From Arthrobacter endolithicus (GTDB taxonomy: Bacteria; Actinomycetota; Actinomycetes; Actinomycetales; Micrococcaceae): a DNA stretch of 64,000 nt. Location of the stretch: the NCBI RefSeq assembly GCF_026627425.1, contig NZ_JAPNLH010000015.1:1-64000 (forward strand), written 5' to 3'. Shown here in pieces: positions 52,208 to 60,463 of the stretch (position 1 is the stretch's first letter; each line of letters opens with the position of its first letter). The position numbers and the translations under genes were made by a program. The notes under the pieces were generated by a model. It was not told the DNA's origin and did not search any database. It was given only the letters and a program-made list of their open reading frames with translations.

Positions 52208-55200
52208 GCCGGCTGGATAACGTCACGATGGTTTCGGCGAGCGCCGGAACCGGCAAAACCTACACGCTGACAACTAAGATCGTGGAGCAAATCGAAGCCG
52301 GCGTCCCGGCTGCCTCGATCATGGCCACCACGTTCACCAAGAAGGCGGCCGGTGAGCTCCGTGAGCGGATCGCCGGCCGGCTGCTGGACCGGGCGTCCGA
52401 GGCCGGTGGGGGTACCGGCGCAGGCGGCGGAATGTCGGCACTGGATCTGGCGGCCCAGGAACTTGGCTCAAGCCTGATTGGAACGGTCAACAGCGTCTGC
52501 GGACAGCTGCTCCAGGAGTACGCCATCGACGCCGGCCTGTCCCCGGCCCTCGAGGTGATCGGTGAAGAACAACTGGACTCCATTTTCCGGCTGGCCACGG
52601 ATGAAGTCCTCGCGGCGCATGCCCCGGAGATCCTGCCGGTGGCGCACCGGCTGGGCTTTGACGGAACAGGAGCGCGGGACGCGGCGACCTGGGAGGACAC
52701 CGTCCGCTCCATTGTCGATGCCGCCCGGACAAATCTTTTGACCGCTGCCGACCTGCCGGCGTGCGCCGACCGGTCATGGGCCGGGCTCCGTCAGCTTCTG
52801 GACACACCCGGGGCTGACCGGCGGCCCGAGTGGCTGACCCAGCTGCGCGCTGCGGAATCCGAACTGGAGCAGGTGCTGGCCAGCGGGCTGATGCCCAATG
52901 GGAAAAAGGCCAACGTCACCAGCGCCGGCTTCCTGGACCAGCACCCCAAGCTGCTGGCCAAGCTCGCCACTCTGCGCGACGTCAAGGACGTTCCCTGGGA
53001 GGTGTGGCGGGGCTTTTGCTTAAGCAGCCCGGCGGGCCCGCTCAAGCCGATCTTTCTGAGCCTCCGGCAGGACATCCATGCGGAGCTGCTCGCCAACCCG
53101 GCTCTGCACGAGGACCTCGAAGGCTACATCCGAGGCGTGTTTGTCTGCGCCGCCGAATGCCTTGAGGCATATCAGGAATTCAAGGACGCCCACGGCCTGA
53201 TGGACTTCGTGGACCAGGAAGCCCGAGTCCTCCAGCTGGCCCAGCGCAACGAGGCCTTCCGCCGGGCGTTCGCGGGGCGCATCCGTTTCCTGGTGGTCGA
53301 CGAGTTCCAGGACACCAGTCCGCTGCAGCTTGCCCTCTTCCTCGAACTGAGCTCCCTGGCTGAGCAAGCCGTCTGGGTCGGCGACCCCAAGCAGGCGATC
53401 TACGGATTCCGCGGCGCGGACCCCGAGCTCATGGAAGCCGTTGTCAGGCAGGTGCCCCGCCGGGAACAGCTCTCCTACACCTGGCGGTCCCAGCAACACG
53501 TCATAGACCTGTCCAATACCGTCTTCGAGCAGGTCTTCGCCGAGCACGGGATGAGCCCGGAATCGGTGCACCTGGAACTTCCGCCCGGGCGCAGCGGCAA
53601 CCCCGTCGGGCATCTTGAGGCGTGGACCCGACCCCAAACCAATGACGGCGAACGGCTCCGTGCCACAGCCGCGGGCGTCGCTTCACTTCTCGCGCGGCAC
53701 CGCGACCTGCGCCCGTGCGACGTTGCAGTCCTGGCCCGGTCAAACGCCGACGTCCTCACCATCTCGGCAGCGCTCGATGGCCTTGGGCTCAGGGCAAGCC
53801 GCAGCGCCCGCACCCTGGGCTCCGCCCGGGAGGTGCAACTGGCCCGCGCAGCGATGGCTTACGTCGCCGACGCCTATGACACCGTGGCTCTGACGGAACT
53901 CGTTGCCATCCACCCGGGCCATCCGGACCACGGAACCTGGCAGCAGGAACTGCTCGCAACGCCCGGGCCCGCCGCGGTCCTTGCGTCCTGGAAGACGGCG
54001 CCGGTCCTGGCCACGCTAGGTGCCCTGCGCGCGGACGCTTCCTCAGCCTCTCCGACGGCGGTCTTCGAGGCAGTGGTCGGTGCGCTGGGTCTATCGGAGC
54101 TGATTGCGGGCTGGTCAACACCGGAGACACGACTACGCAATCTGGACGCACTCCGCGGCAGCATCGACCAGTATTACGAACGGTGCCTGGCCCTCCGCTC
54201 CCCTGCCACGCTCCGGGGATTCCTGGATTTCTTCGCCGGCGAGGAGCAGCAGTCCGCCGAAAACTCAGGCCCCGACGTCGTCAATGTCCTCACCTATCAC
54301 AAGGCCAAGGGCCTCGAATGGAAGGCCGTCGTGCTTGAGGCGCTGGACAAGGACCTCCGGTTCTCGTCCTTCGGCCCCGCCGTCGTGCAGGACGTCGCAC
54401 TGAATCTTGCCCAGCCGCTGGCCGGTCGCTGGGTCCGCTTCTGGCCCAGCCCCTTCCCCTATGGCGGTTCACCACTGGACGAACGCGCCAAGACCAGCAG
54501 CGTGGCCCAGGAGGCCGAGGGCCGCGAGCGACGGAACATGGCTCGTCTCATGTACGTCGGGATGAGCCGCGCCAAAGAAATCACCGTGCTGACCGGTAAA
54601 AACGGCACCCCCGCGCTCCTGAACAACCTCGGCGTCCCGGACCTCATGAGTTGGCGGGCCGAAACCGGGGACGATGCCGCCGACGCGGGCACCGGCGCTG
54701 GCGCCAACGGCGTCATTCTGGTCGGCGGCGATACCCGGCTCGCAGCGCGAGTGGAGACCTTGGAACCTGCAGCAGCAGTTCCTCCGGTCCGCACCTGGAC
54801 GCCCCGCTACATCGATTTATCCCAGCCGCCGGCGGCGGTCCGCAAGGCCGCCCGCCTCAAAGCGAGTTCCCTCGGTTCTGCCGGGATCGGGGCTCAGGTT
54901 CACGCCGTCGCCGAGCTCGGACCGCGGCTTGCACAGCACGGCTCGGACGACTGGGGTGCCGTCGGCAGTGCCGTGCACGCCTACCTCGGCACCGAGTTCC
55001 GTTCGCTGAACGAAACCGCCCGGATACGTTCCGCGGAACGCCTGGTTCAGCGTTGGGGCGTGAGCCAAACCGTCCGCGCGGACCTGCTCCTGGCAGCTGG
55101 CGAACGCTTCGAGGCCTACCTCGACGCGGAATTCTCTGGCTGGAAACGCCACCGTGAGGCCGCCATCGGGTGGCGCCCACAGGGCCAGACGATGGAAGGC

Positions 55201-55419
55201 TGGATTGACCTGCTGCTGGAAGGGCCGGACGGGTACGTGCTGGTGGACCACAAAACGTACCCCGGCAGCGATCCTGTAGGCCACATCCGGGCCAAGTACC
55301 TCGGCCAGATGAAGGCCTACGCCGATGCCATCGAGGCCGCTACCGGCAAACCGGTCCAGCGAGTGCTCATGCATCTGCCGGCAGTTGGGAACGTCTACGA
55401 GGTGTCAGGACTAGGCTAA
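52204..55419 (+). CDS. AddA-like UvrD-family helicase-nuclease
   Basis: 1071 aa from the GTG at 52204. SF1 helicase motifs: VSASAGTGKTYTL (GTGKT 15-19), TTFTKKAAGELRERI, FLVVDEFQDTSPLQLAL (about 362), WVGDPKQAIYGFRGADPEL, YTWRSQQHV, TYHKAKGLEWKAVVLEAL and MYVGMSRAKE. The C-terminus is a second PD-(D/E)XK nuclease (EGWIDLLLEG, YVLVDHKTYPG, YLGQMKAYADAI, about 996-1050). AddAB enzymes resect double-strand breaks and degrade foreign linear DNA. The start Val overlaps the AddB-like stop. Mycobacteria and relatives use AdnAB or RecBCD for repair, so this pair may be an extra, accessory copy. Confidence 0.85.
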   Translation: MSRLDNVTMVSASAGTGKTYTLTTKIVEQIEAGVPAASIMATTFTKKAAGELRERIAGRLLDRASEAGGGTGAGGGMSALDLAAQELGSSLIGTVNSVCGQLLQEYAIDAGLSPALEVIGEEQLDSIFRLATDEVLAAHAPEILPVAHRLGFDGTGARDAATWEDTVRSIVDAARTNLLTAADLPACADRSWAGLRQLLDTPGADRRPEWLTQLRAAESELEQVLASGLMPNGKKANVTSAGFLDQHPKLLAKLATLRDVKDVPWEVWRGFCLSSPAGPLKPIFLSLRQDIHAELLANPALHEDLEGYIRGVFVCAAECLEAYQEFKDAHGLMDFVDQEARVLQLAQRNEAFRRAFAGRIRFLVVDEFQDTSPLQLALFLELSSLAEQAVWVGDPKQAIYGFRGADPELMEAVVRQVPRREQLSYTWRSQQHVIDLSNTVFEQVFAEHGMSPESVHLELPPGRSGNPVGHLEAWTRPQTNDGERLRATAAGVASLLARHRDLRPCDVAVLARSNADVLTISAALDGLGLRASRSARTLGSAREVQLARAAMAYVADAYDTVALTELVAIHPGHPDHGTWQQELLATPGPAAVLASWKTAPVLATLGALRADASSASPTAVFEAVVGALGLSELIAGWSTPETRLRNLDALRGSIDQYYERCLALRSPATLRGFLDFFAGEEQQSAENSGPDVVNVLTYHKAKGLEWKAVVLEALDKDLRFSSFGPAVVQDVALNLAQPLAGRWVRFWPSPFPYGGSPLDERAKTSSVAQEAEGRERRNMARLMYVGMSRAKEITVLTGKNGTPALLNNLGVPDLMSWRAETGDDAADAGTGAGANGVILVGGDTRLAARVETLEPAAAVPPVRTWTPRYIDLSQPPAAVRKAARLKASSLGSAGIGAQVHAVAELGPRLAQHGSDDWGAVGSAVHAYLGTEFRSLNETARIRSAERLVQRWGVSQTVRADLLLAAGERFEAYLDAEFSGWKRHREAAIGWRPQGQTMEGWIDLLLEGPDGYVLVDHKTYPGSDPVGHIRAKYLGQMKAYADAIEAATGKPVQRVLMHLPAVGNVYEVSGLG

Positions 55420-55494
55420 CGGGCAATGCCGACGAGGGGGATTCGTGCACACTTCCCCTGCCGGCTGCACGGCTGGAGGTGCCAGAACAAATCC

Positions 55495-55560
55495 TTAGTC
55501 GCCCGTGTTCCCGGCGAGCTGGCGTGCCGCGGGCGGCGCGGTCTGGATGGCATAGCTCAT
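55495..55560 (-). pseudogene. Truncated RelE/ParE-type toxin
   Basis: 21 codons, MSYAIQTAPPAARQLAGNTG, match the first strand and helix of RelE-family toxins (M.Y.I..(T/A)PPAARQL). TAA follows at 55497-55495, and no further toxin sequence is seen to 55420. Its ATG overlaps the antitoxin TGA. Confidence 0.45.
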
Positions 55561-55658
55561 GTGAGGCCGAGTTCGGCCTTAACTTCTTCCCAAGGTATTG
55601 GCGTTTGGCCGCTTTCAGTCATCTTCGTCCGGGCTTGGATGAGGGAACTGGTGCTCAT
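55557..55658 (-). pseudogene. Antitoxin remnant paired with the truncated relE
   Basis: 33 codons, with SLIQARTKM and TPIPWEEVKAELGLT at the end. A (P/T)WEEVKAELGL tail is typical of RelB/Phd-like antitoxins. AGGGAG lies before the ATG. It could be a short complete antitoxin or only the tail of one. Confidence 0.45.
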
Positions 55659-55690
55659 CACACGCTCCCTTGTACGTCCCCAACGCCGGG

Positions 55691-56500
55691 TCAGCCGGCG
55701 GGGCTGTCAGGCAGCAGGCTTCGACGGTCCTCGGCGATCGAGGAGTGGCTGCTCATCCCGCCGTCGACCACCAGGCACTGTCCGGTGACGTAGCGCGACT
55801 CGTCGGACGCCAGATACAACATGGCCTGAGCGATGTCTTCCGCCGCGCCAATGAACGGCAGGGCGTTGTGCGAACGGATGGACTCGATAGCCTCAGCCGA
55901 GAGGTTGTCACGCAGCGCCGGGGTCATGATCGCGCCCGGGGCAATGGCATTGCAGCGCACGTTCTGCGCCCCGTACTGCGTCGCGACGTATTGGGTCAGA
56001 CGGATCACCGCTGCCTTCGCCGTGCCGTAGGAGACCTGGAGGAAGTCCCCGGAAAGCCCGCCCACAGACGCGGTGTTGATGATCGACCCTCCGCCGGCGG
56101 CGATGATGTGCGGCAGCGCCGCACGCGAGCCGACCACGGTGCTGCGCACGTTCAGGCGCATGGTCCGGTCAAATTCGTCCATGTCCAGGCGCAGCAGGTC
56201 CAGGTCCTTGCGCGGGTTGCTGCCGCCGACGTGATTGCACATAATCTGCAGCGCGCCGAACTCCTGAACTGCCGCCTCGACGAGGGCGGTCAGCGACGCC
56301 TCCTCCATCGCGTCAACAGCGATCCCGAGGGCCCTGCCGCCGGCCTCGGTGATCTGCGCCGCAGCCGCTTCGGCCTGCTCCGGCTTTAGGTCGCCGATCA
56401 CGACAGCGGCCCCTTCAGCGGCGAGCAGCTTCGCTGCCGCGAGACCGATCCCGCTTGCACCTCCGGTGATTACAGCGACTTTACCCTGGACTCGATTCAT
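55691..56500 (-). CDS. Short-chain dehydrogenase/reductase
   Basis: 269 aa from the ATG at 56500 (GAGGTG upstream). Classical SDR: VITGGASGIGLAAAKLLA (NAD binding), GDLKPEQ after strand 2 (NAD preference), NHVGG in place of NNAGG, INTASVGG (catalytic Ser region), YGTAK (Tyr and Lys), and a C-terminal SRYVTGQCLVVDGGMS. It oxidises an alcohol or reduces a ketone. It lies downstream of the flavin monooxygenase gene on the same strand, probably in the same catabolic unit. Confidence 0.88.
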   Translation of the reverse strand: MNRVQGKVAVITGGASGIGLAAAKLLAAEGAAVVIGDLKPEQAEAAAAQITEAGGRALGIAVDAMEEASLTALVEAAVQEFGALQIMCNHVGGSNPRKDLDLLRLDMDEFDRTMRLNVRSTVVGSRAALPHIIAAGGGSIINTASVGGLSGDFLQVSYGTAKAAVIRLTQYVATQYGAQNVRCNAIAPGAIMTPALRDNLSAEAIESIRSHNALPFIGAAEDIAQAMLYLASDESRYVTGQCLVVDGGMSSHSSIAEDRRSLLPDSPAG

Positions 56501-56630
56501 GGCTGACACCTCACACTTGGCGGTACTGGTGCATCCACGGTAGTCCCGTTGCGGCGGCCTGCACAGGCCCAGCTGGTCAGCTGGCGCCCCCGGGAAGGTA
56601 CGGCGAGGTTCTGGAAGGGGACTGCCGCAC

Positions 56631-57689
56631 TTATGCCGACGCCGCCGCCGTCCAGCCGAGCGCCGGGGCAATGTACTTCGCCACGTTGGCCAGCAGCTTG
56701 GCGTTGTACGCAACACCCAGCTGGTTCGGCACAGTCAGCAGCAGCGTATCGGCGGCCCGCACGGCTTCGTCGGCGGCCAGCTGTTCGGCCAGCGCGTCCG
56801 GCTCGCCGATGTAGCTCTTGCCGAACCGGGACATGGCGCCGTCAAGCACCCCGACCTGGTCCCGGCTGCCCGCCTGCCCCGACTGTCCGAAGTAGTAGCG
56901 GTCCTCGTCGTCGACCACGGGCAGCACGCTGCGGCTGACCGACGTCAGCGGCCGGCGCCCAGGGCCGGTGCCGGCACCGTTCCCGGTGTGGTTCCAGGTC
57001 TCGTGGAACAGCCGCAGCTGCTCGGCCTGGAGCTGGTCGAACGGTACTCCGGTGTCCTCGGTGAGCAGGGTGGAACTCATCAGGTTCATTCCCTGCTGGG
57101 CCGCCCACACGGCGGTTGCGCGGGTCCCGGCGCCCCACCAGATCCGCTCCCCCAGCCCGGGCGACGACGGCTGGACCGGCAGCAGGGCGGCCGGACCGCC
57201 GCCGTGGTAGCCGGTGCCCGCGCGGGCAATACCGGCACCGGTAAGGGCGTGCCGGAATTCTTCCGTGTGCCGGCGCGCCATTTCCGCCTGCGTCTCATCC
57301 TTCACCGGAATGTGACCAAACGACGCCGGGCCGTCAAGGGCGGGCTCGGGTGAGCCGCGGCTAATGCCCAGCTGCAGCCGCCCGGCGCTGATCAGGTCCG
57401 TGGCCGCGGCTTCCTCCGCCATATAGAGCGGATTTTCATAGCGCATGTCGATCACGGCGGTGCCCATTTCGATCCGGCTGGTCTTCGCGGCGATCGCGGC
57501 CAGCAGCGGGAACGGGGAAGCCAGTTGCCGGGCAAAGTGATGGACCCGGAAGAATGCGCCGTCTATGCCCAGTTCCTCCGCGGCCACGGCCAGATCGATG
57601 CTTTGCAGCAGCGCGTCCGCGGCGGTGCGGGTGCCGGAGCCCTGGAGCGGACCCCAATGGCCAAAGGAAAGGAAACCTATTCGCTTCAT
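56631..57689 (-). CDS. LLM-class (bacterial luciferase-like) flavin oxidoreductase
   Basis: 352 aa from the ATG at 57689. F420/FMN-dependent luciferase-like TIM barrel: GIDGAFFRVHHFARQLASP, RIEMGTAVIDMRYENPLYMAEE, RLQLGISRGSPEPA, IWWGAGTRATAVWAA. Near the C-terminus VRAADTLLLTVPNQLG is typical. It is likely a flavin- or F420-dependent monooxygenase or dehydrogenase. It sits between the SDR and alpha/beta hydrolase genes; the substrate is unknown. Confidence 0.82.
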   Translation of the reverse strand: MKRIGFLSFGHWGPLQGSGTRTAADALLQSIDLAVAAEELGIDGAFFRVHHFARQLASPFPLLAAIAAKTSRIEMGTAVIDMRYENPLYMAEEAAATDLISAGRLQLGISRGSPEPALDGPASFGHIPVKDETQAEMARRHTEEFRHALTGAGIARAGTGYHGGGPAALLPVQPSSPGLGERIWWGAGTRATAVWAAQQGMNLMSSTLLTEDTGVPFDQLQAEQLRLFHETWNHTGNGAGTGPGRRPLTSVSRSVLPVVDDEDRYYFGQSGQAGSRDQVGVLDGAMSRFGKSYIGEPDALAEQLAADEAVRAADTLLLTVPNQLGVAYNAKLLANVAKYIAPALGWTAAASA

Positions 57690-57784
57690 ATGCTCTCCAA
57701 CCCAGCGCACACGGCTGGCATTCCGCTGGATACGTAAAGGATGCTCAATTGGAGTGATCCGACGAACCAGCACCGGCAGCGGGC

Positions 57785-58843
57785 TCAGCCCCAGGCGGCC
57801 AGCCCCAGTGAACCCCCGGAGTCGAGGATCTCCTGGGCCCGGCCGGGGGTGGCCAGGATGGTGTTCCCGCCATCATTGACCACCAGCACACCGCCGAGGT
57901 GTGCCACATCGGCCAGGATCTGGTCCCAGTGCCGGTACTGCACATCATGTCCTTCACCGTCGTAAATCCGCTCCTCAATCACGTTCGGTAAAGCCGAACG
58001 CCACGTCTTCAGATGGGCGAGCGGGACGGTGGAGTCGGCACGGCCCCAATACAGAAAGGCCGGTGCGTGGACAGCGCCGAGTTCGGGCAGCGGAACGGTG
58101 CTATAGAGGTCGAAAGCCTGCACTAGGCCCTCCGGCGCAACGTCCCGCCCGCGGGCGAATACACCGCGGGTGGCCTCCTCGACCACCGAATCATCGAAGC
58201 CTGGAATCCGGTGCACGGGGCTGTCCGCCGGAAATTTCCACCAGGCCACCGGATCCGCGGCAACCGCCGCCACGTCATAGCGTGCGCCGGGTCCGTCCAG
58301 ATACTCGGAGAAGGCGCACGCCAGGTGAAGTGAGCGCACCCGGCCAGGATGGGCAGCGGCCAGCTGGGCGGCGTATGGTCCACCGCCGGAGATCGCGACC
58401 ACAGAGACCTTGTCGATGCCAAGACTGTCCAGCAGCGACCAGACGTCGGCCGAGTATTCGGCAAATCCGACCGTGGGATTGAACGGCGTCTGCCCCAGCC
58501 CGTTGCGTTCGACGGATAGCACCCGTACCTGCAGCTGCTCGCGCAGGGAACGCGCGAACTCCAGCAGGCCAAAGGCGCGCACGGTGGTACCGGCGCCGCC
58601 CAGGAACAGCAGAGGCTGCCACCCGGCATCCCCCTCATCGATGAAGTTCACTTCCCGGCCGGAGGCGACTACTGTGCTGTGCACCGTGGGGCCCAACGAA
58701 TCAAACCCTTGTTGATGCACTGCGGTCACGTGTTCCGCGGTAGCCTGGGCCGCCGGCACCCGTGCCACGGCCCCCTGTGCTGCGGAGGGCTGTGATTCAC
58801 TGCCTGGTGCTTCGGCCTTCAGCGATTCCTGCACCGATCCCAT
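57785..58843 (-). CDS. Alpha/beta-fold hydrolase
   Basis: 352 aa from the ATG at 58843, six bases after AAGGGG; an ATG two codons earlier has no room for that site. Catalytic triad candidates: Ser in VVAISGGGPYAAQLAA, Asp in LYWGRADSTVPLAH, His in YDGEGHDVQYR. The oxyanion region is LFLGGAGTTVRAFG. The first 50 residues are Ala/Gln-rich and extra. It lies 10 bases after the 3-hydroxyacyl-CoA dehydrogenase gene, so it belongs to that operon and may hydrolyse a thioester or lactone product. Confidence 0.82.
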   Translation of the reverse strand: MGSVQESLKAEAPGSESQPSAAQGAVARVPAAQATAEHVTAVHQQGFDSLGPTVHSTVVASGREVNFIDEGDAGWQPLLFLGGAGTTVRAFGLLEFARSLREQLQVRVLSVERNGLGQTPFNPTVGFAEYSADVWSLLDSLGIDKVSVVAISGGGPYAAQLAAAHPGRVRSLHLACAFSEYLDGPGARYDVAAVAADPVAWWKFPADSPVHRIPGFDDSVVEEATRGVFARGRDVAPEGLVQAFDLYSTVPLPELGAVHAPAFLYWGRADSTVPLAHLKTWRSALPNVIEERIYDGEGHDVQYRHWDQILADVAHLGGVLVVNDGGNTILATPGRAQEILDSGGSLGLAAWG

Positions 58844-58853
58844 GGCCATCCCC

Positions 58854-59714
58854 TTATTCGTAGTTGTAAAATCCGTGACCGCTCTTACGCCCCAGCATCC
58901 CGCTTTCCACCATGCGCATCAGCAGCGCAGGCGCTGCATAGTGGGGTTCCTTGAATTCCTCGTACAGTGAGTTGGCCACGTGGAGCACGGTGTCCAGTCC
59001 CACCAGATCGGTCAGCCGCAGCGGTCCCATTGGGTGGGCACAGCCGTTCACCATCCCCGCGTCTATGTCCGCCGCCGAGGCATGGCCGGCTTCGACCATG
59101 CGGATTGCGGAGAGCAGGTACGGCACCAGCAGCGCATTGACGACGAACCCGGCGCGGTCCTTGGCGTAAATAACTTTTTTGCGCAGTGTTCCGGCGGCAT
59201 AGTCGCGGGCGCGTTCGAGTGTTTCTGCGCCGGTGAGCAGCGAGGAGACCAGTTCCACCAGGTTCAGGACCGGTACCGGATTGAAGAAATGCAGGCCCAC
59301 GACTTGGCCGGGGCGCGACGTCACGGCCGCAATTCGGCTGATCGGTATGGAGGACGTGTTGGAGGCCAAAATGGCATCCGGGGCCCGCACCGCCGCGTCT
59401 ATACGGCGGAAGGCAGCCAGTTTGAGTTCCGGGATCTCCGGCACCGCCTCGATCACCAGCTGCCGGTCCGCGAAAGCCTCAATCCCGGTGCTGAAGCTGA
59501 CCCGTGCCAGCGCGGCATCCCGGTCCTCGCCGCCGAGCTTGCCGGCCGCGACGGCCTTATCCAGGGACTGCGTGAGCCGCGTGCGGCCGTTGGCAACGGC
59601 GGAGTCGTCAAATTCAACCACGACGACGGCGCTCCCGGCCCGCGCGCAGACTTCGGCAATACCGGCCCCCATCAGCCCGCAGCCAAGCACTCCCACACGT
59701 TCAATCCCGCTCAC
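58854..59714 (-). CDS. 3-hydroxyacyl-CoA dehydrogenase (3-hydroxybutyryl-CoA type)
   Basis: 286 aa, the single-function length. NAD fold GVLGCGLMGAGIAEVCARAG; catalytic His in GLHFFNPVPVLNLVELV with the partner Glu downstream; substrate region YAKDRAGFVVNALLVPYL, GCAHPMGPLRLTDLVGLDTV, GRKSGHGFYNY. The GTG start overlaps the stop of the enoyl-CoA hydratase gene (GTGA). It oxidises a 3-hydroxyacyl-CoA to the 3-ketoacyl-CoA, the third step of the cluster's beta-oxidation-like route. Confidence 0.9.
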   Translation of the reverse strand: MSGIERVGVLGCGLMGAGIAEVCARAGSAVVVVEFDDSAVANGRTRLTQSLDKAVAAGKLGGEDRDAALARVSFSTGIEAFADRQLVIEAVPEIPELKLAAFRRIDAAVRAPDAILASNTSSIPISRIAAVTSRPGQVVGLHFFNPVPVLNLVELVSSLLTGAETLERARDYAAGTLRKKVIYAKDRAGFVVNALLVPYLLSAIRMVEAGHASAADIDAGMVNGCAHPMGPLRLTDLVGLDTVLHVANSLYEEFKEPHYAAPALLMRMVESGMLGRKSGHGFYNYE

Positions 59715-60463
59715 TTCCCCTCCTCCGCCGATCTGTTCAGCGCCGCGTAGGCCAATTGCTCTATCAGCAGCGAGGATGCGGAGGAGGACTCCGCGGCGGC
59801 ATCGATGGCGGCCTTCGTCCAGGCGACGGCCAGAGCTGGCTGCGCGGCCAGGAAGCCGGCCCGTTCCAGCGCCACCGGCATAACCTCACCGGCGGCCACC
59901 ACCTCACGCACCAGCCCGAGCCGGTACGCCTCGGTGGCCGGAAACCGCTCCCCGAAGAGGATGATTTCCCGCGTCACCGCCGCCCCCACGGCCCGGACCA
60001 GACGGGTCAGGCCCCCTGAACTGGGCAGGATCCCGAGTCCCACCTCGGGCAGGCCGAACTGCGCGGTTTCGTCGGCAATGCGGATGTCGCAGGCCAGTGC
60101 CAGCTCAAAGCCGGCACCCAGACAATAGCCGGAAATAGCGGCGACCGTCGGCTGCGGCAGCCGGGAAACGACGTCGTACACGGACCCGCTGCCCCGGTAA
60201 TAGGCCGCGATCCGCTCCGGTGTCATCTGCGGCAGCTCGGACGTGTCCGCACCGGCGGAGAAAGCCCGGGCAGATCCGGTGAACACGATGGCGGCCGCGG
60301 AACCGACCGCCGGCGAGCGCAGCACCTCCAACAGCTCCTGCTCCAAGGCTGTGGAGAGCGCATTGAGTTTGGCCGGCCGGTTCAGCTGCAGGACCACCAC
60401 CTTGCCGTGGTCCTGCAGCTGAATCAACGGTTCGGTACCACTAGGGTCCGGGATTTCTGTCAC
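59711..60463 (-). CDS. Enoyl-CoA hydratase/isomerase family protein
   Basis: 250 aa. Crotonase marks: NRPAKLNALSTALEQEL, FTGSARAFSAGADTSEL (oxyanion loop), SGYCLGAGFELALACDIRIA, and LPEVGLGILPSSGGLTRL with the catalytic Glu. The first crotonase Glu, usually in ACDI..A-adjacent helix, should be checked. The GTG start overlaps the stop of the acyl-CoA dehydrogenase gene (GTGA), so the three genes are coupled. It hydrates the enoyl-CoA made by that dehydrogenase. Confidence 0.88.
   Translation of the reverse strand: MTEIPDPSGTEPLIQLQDHGKVVVLQLNRPAKLNALSTALEQELLEVLRSPAVGSAAAIVFTGSARAFSAGADTSELPQMTPERIAAYYRGSGSVYDVVSRLPQPTVAAISGYCLGAGFELALACDIRIADETAQFGLPEVGLGILPSSGGLTRLVRAVGAAVTREIILFGERFPATEAYRLGLVREVVAAGEVMPVALERAGFLAAQPALAVAWTKAAIDAAAESSSASSLLIEQLAYAALNRSAEEGK

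Noticed and set aside
55420-55788. Plus-strand frames after the AddA-like gene
   Set aside because: They are opposite to the RelBE remnant and SDR gene and show no family pattern.
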